Of a stretch of 64,000 bases of DNA, positions 1-8,939 are shown piece after piece (position 1 is the stretch's first letter; every line of letters begins with the position of its first letter). Origin of the DNA: Enchytraeus crypticus (lineage: Eukaryota > Annelida > Clitellata > Enchytraeida > Enchytraeidae); the NCBI GenBank assembly GCA_905160935.1, contig CAJHZI010000445.1, forward strand, positions 459,501 through 523,500. Reading direction: 5' to 3'. The notes under the pieces were generated by a model. The model had not been told where the DNA came from. It did not search any database and saw only the letters and a program-made list of their open reading frames with translations. The translations under genes and the position numbers were made by a program.

Positions 1-1020
1 GAGGAAAGTGAACAGGAGATGTTGAGAATTTGAGAAAATCAAAGATAAGTACAGCTGGGTAAGGATTAGTGTGAGAGTAGAGAGTGAACACTCGGAGAGT
101 TTGAGATGAAGATTGGGCTACACCAAAGCTCAGCCCTAAGGCATATTTATATTTTTGATTATGGATGAGTTGCTTAAGGGAGTCATTAGGGAGGCTCCGT
201 GGTGCATGATATTTGCAGATGATCTGGTGATAGTTGGAGACACTGTGGAGAAGCGAAAATTGAAATTGAAAAAATTGAAAATTGTAAAAACTGAAAAGCG
301 AAATTGAGAGAGTAAGCGAGATGTTTGAAAACGTCAGAGAAGCATTGGAAAGTTGGAGAGTAGATGGAAGTGTGAGATGACAAACGGAGATAGAATAATA
401 AGCCAGAGGGAGGAGCTAAGAAGATAAGTATTTGGGGTAAGACTTTAAATAATTGGAGTCTATAATAGAGGTTGATGGAGAGTTGAAAAGGAGATTATTT
501 GTAGTATTTTGGCTGGATGAGCAAAGTGGAGGGCAGCTAGTGGAGTGTGATTGGAAAATACCATTAAAATTGAATGGCTAATTTTATAGTTCTGTGGTAA
601 GGCCAGTAATGATGTATGGTTTAGAGTGTTAGGTACTAAAAATGGAACATGTAGAAAGTTGGCATGTGGCAGAAATGAGACTTTTACGTCTATTGTGTGG
701 TATAACTAGGAAGGACAGAATAGAAAATGAATACGTGAGCAGGAATTAGTGTAGAGGGGATAAAGGATAGGCTCAGTCGAGATTGAGATGGTATGGGCAT
801 ATTGTGTGAAAGGCAGATGAGGATGTAGTAAAGAGAGCTTGGAAGGAAGAGCTGGATGTTAAGCTAGAAAGAAGCAGACCACAACTGACGCGGGATGCGG
901 TGATTAAGAAGGACATGAAAAATAGGGGATTGACTGTGTGTTACGGGGAGAGAGGATTGGAGTATGTCTATTCGTATCACAACCCCAGTTAAACTGGGAT
1001 TTAAGGGAATATGATGACGA
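1..1020 (+). mobile_element. LINE fragment, family A (reverse transcriptase tail)
   Basis: Decayed non-LTR retrotransposon cut by the window edge. Around 205-225 the frame reads the RT catalytic-box context MIFADDLVIVGD. Further on are the C-terminal motifs EMRLLRLLCGITRKD, a stretch like RLRWYGHIV, and WKEELDVKLE. The 3' end reads AACTGGGATTTAAGGG followed by a short ATGATGA tail. The same tail recurs at 36000, 37100, 50510 and at the ends of a short retroposon family. Several frame changes show it is dead. The clade is not certain. Confidence 0.75.
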
Positions 1021-1431
1021 GGTTAAGTCTGTGTGCTTTACCTCAAGAGTACCATACCAACAAACCGGTATAAATTAATGTTGATGCGGATATTCAAGAA
1101 CGTAGCATCTTAATTGCTTATTAGACAAGCGGACCAATTAAATCACCAACTAACTAATGTTGAACTGAAAATTAATTACTGTTGAATTAAATTTTGGAGA
1201 CAAAAAATTACAAAATCTTATCCTACAGAAAATCTATCAAAGGTTTGCACAATATCAGAAAGTTCATATGATTTTCTGCGCCAACACAGTGAAATTCTCA
1301 GCCACGAGGTTTTCGATCTTGTAGGTGTATTTCATACCTTGCCTCATTTGATCTCATTTTTACTTCGGTTTTTGTATATTCAGTTGTCATCCTGTAGTGC
1401 TTTTGCGTCTGTTGGCGCAGAATCCATTTGA
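1021..1431. other. Non-coding flank of the Polinton
   Basis: About 410 bases between the LINE tail and the Polinton target-site duplication. I see no convincing exon, RNA gene or repeat. It is presumably intronic sequence of gene A or intergenic DNA upstream of it. Confidence 0.4.
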
Positions 1432-1437
1432 GACGTC
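1432..1437 (+). repeat. Polinton target-site duplication, left copy
   Basis: GACGTC directly abuts the left terminus. The same hexamer follows the right terminus. Six base pairs is the duplication length known for Polintons. The hexamer is itself palindromic. Confidence 0.9.
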
Positions 1438-2055
1438 AGTGGCATAGTACTGATGCCTTTGCCACACATTTGACCTTGAGCCCCTAATTGTATTAGTGAA
1501 TCAAGCGCTGACCTAGTTAATCCGCCCACACACACATGCTTGCTCGTACTAATTAGCCCGAAGTATTAGTGGATGTATACGTCATGTGATTATAGCACTT
1601 AAGTGGATGTTACTAATTAGCCCGAGTAGAGCGATTGACCATACTTAAGTACGTCATGTGACAACCAGATGTTACCAATTAGGCCGATGTGAACGATGTG
1701 TAAGTGGATGTTACTAATTAGCCCGAAGAGCAATTGTAAGTAGATCAAACCAATTTTTGACAAACTAAATTATTCATTCAGATTAAGAGGAGCAGGGGGT
1801 TCTCACCAGATGATTCACTGTATTATAAATAATTAAACTATTTCATTCTGACTAATTAGGTCAAAGTTACAGAAAACTGAATAAAATGCGAGCTAACTTG
1901 CTTCAATCATTCATTCGCACAAAAGTTTTCAACGTAATCGACATTTCTGGTATTCAAGTAAGTTATTATTTTGTAACTTTTGTCTTTACTATAAAATTTT
2001 ATTGTAACTATTTTACGAGTTGCAGAACTTGTATAAATAACTTTTACTGTACTTA
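1438..2055 (+). repeat. Polinton left terminal inverted repeat
   Basis: About 615 bases matching the reverse complement of 15272-15886, ending near the shared stretch ACGAGTTGCAGAACTTG. The outer 300 bases are built from repeated short motifs: a core TACTAATTAGCCCGA present about four times with variants, the palindromic ACTTAAGT, and CGTCATGTGA. The inner part is simple AT-rich sequence shared by both ends. Such ends are expected to act in replication and integration; the internal repeats may be binding sites (inference). Confidence 0.9.
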
Positions 2056-2106
2056 ATAGTATTTTATCTTTGTAATAATATTTTTGCTGTGCTTTAGAAA
2101 CTAGAG

Positions 2107-2604
2107 TTGGGTAACAATCGCTTTGTTACAGTAACAACCTATAGTGAGAAAAAGTATGTGCACATCAGAGAACACGATGCGATTCATGGTTTCCCCACTA
2201 GCGTCGGAGTAGCCCTAACTCCTTCGCGTTTCGCCATCCTATCGATGATATCGGATGAAGTTAGTGAAAAGCTGGAGGCTCTCCAGAAACCACAAGAGTT
2301 CGAGTACAAGGTTCACATCGGTGGAGGAATCTACTGCGTCGTCAGCTTCGGGTGCTACGCAGTTAATCTACGTAGATACTTTGTGCCTGAGGACTAAATG
2401 CATCCAGTGCCTACCAAGAAGGGAATCTCGCTTCGACCGACCGAATGGAGACGTCTAATGGAGCACCTAAAGACCATCAGAACACAGTATGCCGAATTGG
2501 CTAATGCCAAACCGTGCGGATTTAATAGTTCGCACAATAATCAAATAGAAGCTTTTTCTTGTATCGAATGTTACCCTTTCGGAGCAATTAGTGTTTATTC
2601 CTAG
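2107..2604 (+). pseudogene. PC4-like coding region of the Polinton
   Basis: The only clear Polinton coding region on the plus strand, just inside the left inverted repeat. The first part reads FVTVTTYSEKKYVHIRE then GVALTPSRF, the pattern of the transcriptional coactivator p15/PC4 single-strand DNA-binding fold (human PC4 has YVSVRDF, IDIREYW, GISLNPEQW). The later part has a second PC4-like module with KKGISLRPTEW. Two modules in tandem are therefore recognisable. In the family PC4 folds bind single-stranded DNA; a role in element transcription or replication is inference. The region looks broken. Confidence 0.75.
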
Positions 2605-2754
2605 TCTTCTTTATTGGGACATATTTAATATTATTGAATAAAAGAACAACAAATATGATTCTGTGTTTCGTTTATTATAGATTCTCGCAATCAAATTTAT
2701 GTACGATAGTATCGTTTAACATAGTGTCATTCGAAAAGCAATTTACAATAGAGT
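2605..2754. other. Convergent gap between PC4-like and protease genes
   Basis: Short AT-rich spacer between convergent genes. It holds AATAAA at about 2638 on the plus strand, a plausible polyadenylation signal for the PC4-like gene. Confidence 0.35.
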
Positions 2755-3117
2755 TCAAAATGTAATCGAGTTTTTAAACAAGCAATAAAATACACAATAA
2801 TATCCGCAGAATCTGCTGAGCACACTCTGCAATTGTTCTTCGTTGAACGTATAATTGCTACAATTCAATTCCAAAAAATTACGAAAAATTGGACGAGGCG
2901 GCTCTCCAAATGAATCAAAATATTCTCCAGTTCCATCACTATTAAGACATATAGCTATCCAGTGCTCGCCGGGTCTGTTATGCGGATCGGTGTTACAAAC
3001 TAGCAGCAAGGGTCTTCTTGCAGGTATGCGTCGAGGTAGTCTATCCGCAGCAAATATTCCCATCAATCTTCCCCGACATCTTCTCAATAGATGACGTAGA
3101 ATATCTTTAGTGTTCAT
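2755..3117 (-). CDS. Polinton adenain-like cysteine protease
   Basis: About 120 residues that resemble the maturation protease found in adenoviruses and Polintons. Visible features are the EHWIAICLNSDGTGEYFDSFG block (histidine and aspartate region of the active site, split here as EHW and YFDSFG) and a cysteine block RFCGYYCVFYC near the C-terminus. In the family this enzyme processes capsid proteins. It lies directly downstream of the major capsid gene on the same strand, the usual arrangement. The reading frame looks open. Confidence 0.85.
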   Translation of the reverse strand: MNTKDILRHLLRRCRGRLMGIFAADRLPRRIPARRPLLLVCNTDPHNRPGEHWIAICLNSDGTGEYFDSFGEPPRPIFRNFLELNCSNYTFNEEQLQSVLSRFCGYYCVFYCLFKNSITF

Positions 3118-3121
3118 GTTT

Positions 3122-4390
3122 TCAGTTACTGTAGTCGAATATCACGTTGTGTGATCTATCAATCTCGAGCATGTATTCAAATTCAGCGTAGACAATCACG
3201 TTGATGGTGTTTGGTAGCGCCGCGTTAAATTTCATGTCGACTCTCACATTCCCCTCTTTGATGAGATTAAAGTGATCGTCTTCACCTAGATCAGGTGTTA
3301 GATCGTAAGCGTAGAGAGTGTAGCCCTTATCGTAGTCTTCCCTGTGAATCTGATTACCTTCGTTGCTAAACGGTTTTCCAGTGGCAGTAAACAGAGTCAT
3401 GTAGGCATTTATATACTGATTATTAGCAAAGTTTGGCTCCAGCGGTGTGATGCTCTGCTGCTGTCCATCCAGATACACTTTTCGTTGCGACAGGTTGCAA
3501 TGTTTAAAGTTAAACGGATTCTTTCCGTAGTTTCCGTTGTAGGCATCGTTGTCTACGCAGCCGATGACGAGACGAGTGGGAAGTTGTCCAGAAAGCAGGT
3601 TTTCTTGGCTACAATCTAAATTTCCAGTAGGCACCGTAGAGGTTTTGCAGACAACACGTCGCAGAGGATATTTTTCATTTCCATGCTCAAGGGCTTTGGC
3701 GTGAGCGACAAAGACCGAGGGGCTCAGCTTAACTTTTCTAGCGTAGATTTTGCAATCTTGAATGCGTATCTTGTAGTTTTCGTCGGGAGTACCAGACATC
3801 AGACATAAGTTCTTCTTGTTGCGAACGAGTCTGATGCGAATGGTTACATCGTTAGGAATATATTTCTGCTGATAAAACAGATCAGCATAAATGCGACCGA
3901 GCAAGTCGACAGATTTTTCGCTTATGTATGCATATCTCTTTTTGAGTCCAGAATTGGTTGCACCTTCCAGTGGGTTAGCATCGTACATTTTGCCCGCATC
4001 ATCCTTTGTGAAGAGTGCAGCGCTAAGTTGTGTAGATTTAGATTCATCTCCATAGCTCAACAGCGTTTCGAGATATGCACGATAGGCATAAGTATTATTG
4101 GTTGAGGTAAAATAGCACGTCGTTTAATTTTATATCCACTTCAGCAAATAGGGAATGTAGCAGCAGATTAACTGGACCGACATGACTGGTGTTGATGATC
4201 GCAGCATTATTACCTCTGCGCACATCCAACTTGACGTACAGCTGAGTGTTTGCCAAGTCGATGTAGTCTTGTCCGCTACCGCTAATGACAAACTCTATGG
4301 GAGTTCCTTCGCTGGTGCTGCTAATAGGATTATATTCGACATAACTTCCACTCTCTATACTAGTTTGAGTAGGTGGAACAGAGTATATAT
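3122..4390 (-). pseudogene. Polinton major capsid protein (double jelly-roll)
   Basis: The protein resembles the family annotated in many animal genomes as F54H12.2-like, established as the double jelly-roll major capsid protein of Polintons. The N-terminal part shows GTPIEFVISGSGQDYIDL and VNLLLHSLF; the C-terminal part shows LFTKDDAGKM, FNFKHCNLSQRKVYLDGQ and AEFEYMLEIDRS. It sits between the protease and the small basic virion-type protein. The region looks broken, with few breaks. Confidence 0.9.
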
Positions 4391-4399
4391 CAAGTTCCG

Positions 4400-4831
4400 A
4401 CTTGACACATTCCGAGCTTTATGGATGTACGAACGCCAGTATGTAAATATGTCGTTGTGTTTCTTTTTAGCAATTCGCCTTTTCTTGGTCCGTCTTCTTT
4501 CGCTTCCAGACTGATTAACGAAATTTTCTGATGTAACGAAGCGTTTTGTACCATCAGGCACTCGTCTTTTGCTCGATTCTTTTAGAGACTCACCGCTCGT
4601 TACGTCGTTTGCAATATCAAGACCTGTCTTGAGTGCATGTCTACCAAATGCTGCCAGACCTCGTTTAATCAGTGGAAATGCCGATCTAAACAATCCACTC
4701 AGCATACTACCCAAACCATGTCCTCTCTGTCCACTAGCAGCAATAAACACTGGCATTCCATTCCCGCTCTGATTCAAATAGTACGATTCGTACGTATCCC
4801 TCGAAGCATCGCAACAAAACTTCTTCCTCAT
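4400..4831 (-). CDS. Small basic virion-type Polinton protein
   Basis: A short protein with a glycine-rich amphipathic segment (RGHGLGSMLSGLFRSAFP, then LAAFGRHALKTG) followed by a very basic tail (RRRTKKRRIAKKK). Proteins of this style accompany the capsid genes in Polintons and recall adenovirus core or membrane-active proteins pX/pVI, but the match is by character, not by a firm motif. Its end overlaps the start of the capsid gene region. Confidence 0.6.
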
Positions 4832-4857
4832 GTTAGTAGATATGATGAATAAGCGCG

Positions 4858-5660
4858 TCTAAAGTGAAGCGTAACGGTCAACGTTCCGCTCTCGAATGGC
4901 ACCTTACCTCCCAATCTATCCCTTATATCTATCTTCAGCGAATCAAGGTCTTCTTTTGCAAAGGTGCATATCGCGGCTTAACAAAATCTCTATGTATCGA
5001 AGATCCGTATGTGCCATCTACGTCTATAGTACGCAGTAGCGGCGCCATCGTATCACCTACGGGGACGTTCTCCAATACGTCGCAGTAGACGTATAGCGTG
5101 TGACGGCCAGCATTTACGTCACATATTCTGTCAGAGCGAAATTCTGTAGAATCGTTGCTCAAATTTGTTAGCGGCATATTATGTCTATCGAAACCCAATA
5201 TATCGCATAGTTCACCGCCGATGGACACTGTCGTGTGTGGTATGACTCTAAGATATGAATTGTAGTTATTTGGATTATACAGAATTTTAGGGAATCCTTC
5301 TCTCCGGATCCGTTTGCGTATCTTCCCAGGCGACAAGTTGGCACAGGACGAGTTGAAATAAATCTCTATTTTCGAGTTTATTTCGTTAACGAGAGCGCTC
5401 ACATCAGCATAGTATCCGACATCTATAGGAATATCAATAATCAATATTTTTTGTGCATCCTCGACTTCTTCCTCACCGTTTCTCTCGGCCTTATCGCCAC
5501 TAGTGCATAGAAAGCTAATTCGCTGAAATTTTCCAACGTTAAACCACGTCTTAGGCAATATTATTTCCGACAATCCAACTTCCCAATCTCCTTGCAGACT
5601 TATTTCATTGTGTAGCTTTGTAGTATACTTCGTAAGGGTATTATCTGGATAATACCTCAT
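4858..5660 (-). pseudogene. Polinton minor capsid (penton-like) protein
   Basis: Recognised by the conserved Polinton N-terminus YPDNTLTKYTTKLHNEI followed by LQGDWEVGLSEI, and by GELCDILGF and LYVYCDVLE in the middle. This is the single jelly-roll minor capsid protein expected to form the pentamers at the vertices. It lies upstream of the other capsid genes on the same strand, and its start overlaps the end of the neighbouring membrane protein gene. Confidence 0.85.
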
Positions 5661-5919
5661 CTAGCTGTTGCTCGGCAACGTTAGGTAAAAATGAGACATC
5701 GCGCTTCTTTCCAACTTTCGGAGCAGGTAGCAAATATCCCAAAGACGCGCCCAAGAGGGATGACCACAGAGCTTGATTACAAACTCCCAACGATAAGTTT
5801 GCGAGCGAAACACAAATTATGATGTACAATATGCTGATCTGTGCAAAAAATATAACTTCGCGACTTCGAACTTCTTGTCGGCACAAAGTCCATCTGCTGC
5901 TACCAGTATCGCTCATCAC
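5641..5919 (-). CDS. Small Polinton membrane protein
   Basis: 92 residues. A hydrophobic stretch around residues 24-45 (VIFFAQISILYIIICVSLA) is followed by LGVCNQALWSSLLGASLGYL and a short polar tail. This small membrane protein, placed just before the penton-like gene, is a usual Polinton neighbour; its function is unknown. It overlaps the penton-like gene by about 20 bases. Confidence 0.65.
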   Translation of the reverse strand: MMSDTGSSRWTLCRQEVRSREVIFFAQISILYIIICVSLANLSLGVCNQALWSSLLGASLGYLLPAPKVGKKRDVSFLPNVAEQQLDEVLSR

Positions 5920-5924
5920 ATATC

Positions 5925-7090
5925 GAGTTCATCTACCCAAGTGTCGTGTTTAGAATCGTATTCAACCCAACGAACAAAGTACTGTTTTTTTCCCTTTCTC
6001 GCTCTTGTTCTTAAAATTCTCTCAACTTCAAATAATGACGGATCTTTTTGAACTCTTTGCAGCTCTTCAGCATAAAATTTTCCCTTGATTTCTTCTTAAG
6101 AGTAGTCTTTGAGTGCATACGTAGGTGGCTCTGTCGGATAGCGGAATCTGACTACGAAAACTTCTTTTGATCATCCGCCTTCGTATCCCTTGCGGAACGC
6201 TTCTAACCGTCTACTTATGCGAACGGTGTCTCCGACTTTAAAATTCCACTCTTTACTCGTCCTTCTTTCTTCAGTGTCGCTCTGATAATGATTATCCATC
6301 TCGCTGAGAGCCATTTATAAAAATGGCTCCCATCGTGTGAAAACTCGTGTGATAAGTATCATTATATGACTGTACGAGTTTCGGAAGTACTTTGATGAAA
6401 AGTAGAGATTTTGCACGAGTAAAATACTTCCACATTTTATTTTTCAACGTTCTATTATAGCGTTCGACTAGAGCGCAAATAATGTCGTCATTTTCGCTAG
6501 TATAATATACTATAGAACGTTGCTTCAGAAAGGAGAGAAATATAGCGTTGAGAAATTCTCTCCCTTTCTCCTTTTGCACGTAGATAGGACAACTGTCGCT
6601 TTCCAGTAAAATCTTTTCGAAGGCAGACTTTACTTCGAGCGCAGTCTTATTTTTAACCGCCGCGGCAAATGCATAGCGACTGTAACAGTCTATACAAGTC
6701 AAGATAAATTTGTAGTTGTCATTATGTCGCGAAGTGCTGGTCAAATCTGCCAAATCCAACTGCCATATTCGATCAATTGCGAGAGAAATTGTTTTACGCC
6801 GGGGAAACTTGCGACGAATCTGTTTATGAAAGGTGTACGCATTCTGTCCTTCGAGAAACTCGAGCGCCTCCTTCAAAGCACTTGAAGAATATTTCGCCAA
6901 GTTTTTGACAGAAGTAAAACTCCCGGTAGCTTCGGGGGTATAGTACGCGATTTCCATTGCTAATATTCTTCCCAACTTCTTGTGCGTACTTGTCTTCTCG
7001 TAGATCTGCGCTCGCTCGTTCTTTCAATATTTCTCGACCTTCTCTCCGACGGAGCTGGACACACAACTGATGGTAAAGGTTGTTTTCTTC
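5925..7090 (-). pseudogene. Polinton integrase (RVE core plus chromodomain)
   Basis: Retroviral-type integrase of Polintons. The catalytic core shows IWQLDLADL, KFILTCIDCYSRYAFA and LVERYNRTLKNKMW, the familiar acidic-residue contexts of RVE domains. The C-terminal part (about 5930-6070) reads FEVERILRTR, KKQYFVRWVEY and TWVDE, a chromodomain. In the family the enzyme joins the terminal repeats to target DNA and makes the 6-bp duplication; the chromodomain probably guides site choice. The region looks broken. Confidence 0.9.
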
Positions 7091-7129
7091 GACTTATAAC
7101 TTTTCAACTCTCGTAGTTGGAGACGAGTT

Positions 7130-7596
7130 CTTTGTTGATTTCCGACGATTCAACCAATCCTCTGGAAAATTCTAACCACCCACGCGGCCGCTCTACTTTT
7201 TCCTGACTTAGAATATCGATAAATAGCTCGACGATGTGAGATCCGAATATGGGCAACTGGTTATATATCAATTCGCCGCGTTCGTTCCATGCGAGATGCG
7301 GGCTTTCCTTTACTGTGCTTCTTTGCTCTATGTCTCGAGCTTGCGGGAATAGACTCTAAGATTTCACCTTCCTCCAACTCGCTTCGCTTTACGGATTCGC
7401 GCGAGCGAAATTTATTTAACGCCATAGTGTAATGCTTCGCTTTTACATCATCAGGTTCGTCGCCTTCCAATATATCTTTGACTGTCATATCCATTTGAGA
7501 ACTCCTATTCTGCGTATTGATGGGTGCAGCTGCAGCTTGCATTCGCACGTACATTGTCGGATCTAGCAATACATATTTTTTTGCATGTTCCATCAC
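7130..7596 (-). pseudogene. Conserved Polinton protein of unknown function
   Basis: The protein starts with KKYVLLDPTMYVRMQ, a beginning I associate with a conserved Polinton protein, then has an acidic middle (ELEEGEILE) and a basic stretch. The distal part reads LPIFGSHIVELFIDIL. No enzymatic motif is seen. It overlaps the next gene by four bases, as in a compact virus-like gene block. The region looks broken. Confidence 0.6.
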
Positions 7597-7928
7597 GAGC
7601 TGCTATCGCCAAGCAGACCTCCTAGTATAGAAACAATGGGACCTAGCAAGGCTCCTAGAAATCCGCCAGTCTGAATGATTCTAGTTAAACTAACTCTACG
7701 TTTAACGAGTTCGCGCAGAATATTTTTTCGCCGAGCTAAGGCAAGCTTTTGCTTTTTATTCAACGGAACTTTACCATGCAGCAAATTTTGAGTGCACTCG
7801 CACACGCAATTTACAAAGTCCCTATCTAAATATCTTTTTAGCCAACTCTTTCTCTGCGACTCGCTAGATCTATTAAGTAACCTCAAAGTCGGAGCGTGCT
7901 CTCTAAGTCTGCGAGACATGTTGCTCAT
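7593..7928 (-). CDS. Small Polinton protein with hydrophobic C-terminus
   Basis: 111 residues. The basic N-terminal half contains CVCECTQNLLHGKVPL and KKQKLALARRKNILRELV; the C-terminus is glycine-rich and hydrophobic (GGFLGALLGPIVSILGGLLG). The same architecture recurs in Polintons and adintovirus-like elements, where the tail is thought to act on membranes or as a minor virion protein. That role is inference. The frame looks whole. Confidence 0.65.
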   Translation of the reverse strand: MSNMSRRLREHAPTLRLLNRSSESQRKSWLKRYLDRDFVNCVCECTQNLLHGKVPLNKKQKLALARRKNILRELVKRRVSLTRIIQTGGFLGALLGPIVSILGGLLGDSSS

Positions 7929-7979
7929 TCGACATCCTAACTGGAATGAATGATTGGTGAGGATAACTGGACCTTTTAT

Positions 7980-8615
7980 TTAGGCACGTAGACGAATTGC
8001 GGAACCTCGTCTGTAAAAATGTTTGTTCTTACTCTCAATTGTTCTTCCTTGCTGGGTTTTAGATCGATAAATAGATAACCGTAAGGCTTCGCTGTTAGCA
8101 TCTTTGAATGCATCTTCCAAAAACTTGCCTTTGGCTAACATCTGCCTGCCTAATATAGCCACTTGACCTACATCTCTTGGGTTTTTAAAGAGCACTATGT
8201 TGTGTGTATTGAGGTTCATGGTTCTGTTGTGTTTAGAGCTGTGAAATATGTTTTGTGTTAGAAATAGTATCGAAATGTTTCTGTGATGACTGCCTTTTTT
8301 GAATATTTGTGCAACTTTTTCGTTTGCTTCATGCATCTGATCGTCTATTACGAGCAAGACGCGCTTTGTACCGTCAAATTCGTTTATGTCAGGTAAGCCT
8401 TCAATGAAACGGACATTTTCAATGGAGTTGAATACATCTTGGTAGACTCCATAACACCATACAATTTCCTGAGGAGGTGGAGTTATTATCTCGTTCGCGT
8501 TTTGAATTAGCTTTAGCGTAAATTGAGTCTTCCCGCAGCCGGTCGGACCCGCCATCATAGCCGTAAATGGATGTTGCATGTTTGATAGATGAAAGCGACT
8601 GACGTTAAACGACAA
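7980..8615 (-). CDS. Polinton packaging ATPase (FtsK/HerA type)
   Basis: 211 residues. Walker A is AGPTGCGKTQF near residue 24; Walker B is VLLVIDDQM around residue 90. A sensor-like segment, ISILFLTQNIF, follows. These match the A32/FtsK-HerA genome-packaging ATPase of Polintons. The length is near the family norm and the frame looks whole. It is the most upstream gene of the capsid-side block and faces the polymerase region across an AT-rich gap. Confidence 0.9.
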   Translation of the reverse strand: MSFNVSRFHLSNMQHPFTAMMAGPTGCGKTQFTLKLIQNANEIITPPPQEIVWCYGVYQDVFNSIENVRFIEGLPDINEFDGTKRVLLVIDDQMHEANEKVAQIFKKGSHHRNISILFLTQNIFHSSKHNRTMNLNTHNIVLFKNPRDVGQVAILGRQMLAKGKFLEDAFKDANSEALRLSIYRSKTQQGRTIESKNKHFYRRGSAIRLRA

Positions 8616-8939
8616 TTGTTGGAGTTTTTATAGAAACACACAAGTCATTTGCTAAGATGATATCTTGTTAATCAACACGAGTATTTATGACTCTACACAC
8701 ATACAATAAAGTCTTTACTGACTATTTCTAACATTTATAAAAGTCTGTATTTAAAATATTTACAACAGTCTCTATTTATAACAATAGCCACCGCCAATAT
8801 CTAATTACAGTTTCTATTTGCAATATATAAAAGGTTATATACAGCAGTCTCTATGTACAATATTTATAATTTGCTCTATTATACAATATTTACAATATTT
8901 CCTAATTTTGAGTTGAAAAGTGCTTGGTGATGGAATTTT
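8616..8939. repeat. AT-rich intergenic gap with degenerate repeats
   Basis: Between the ATPase and the polymerase C-terminal end. From about 8700 to 8910 a loose unit of roughly 30 bases resembling CAGTCTCTATTTACAATA recurs five or six times with decay. No coding signal is seen. It may include promoter sequence for the ATPase-side gene block (inference). Confidence 0.45.

Noticed and set aside
1021-1431. Search for an upstream gene A exon left of the Polinton
   Set aside because: No stretch resembling the DM13-1 end (such as LKW.S.WC) with splice sites was found.
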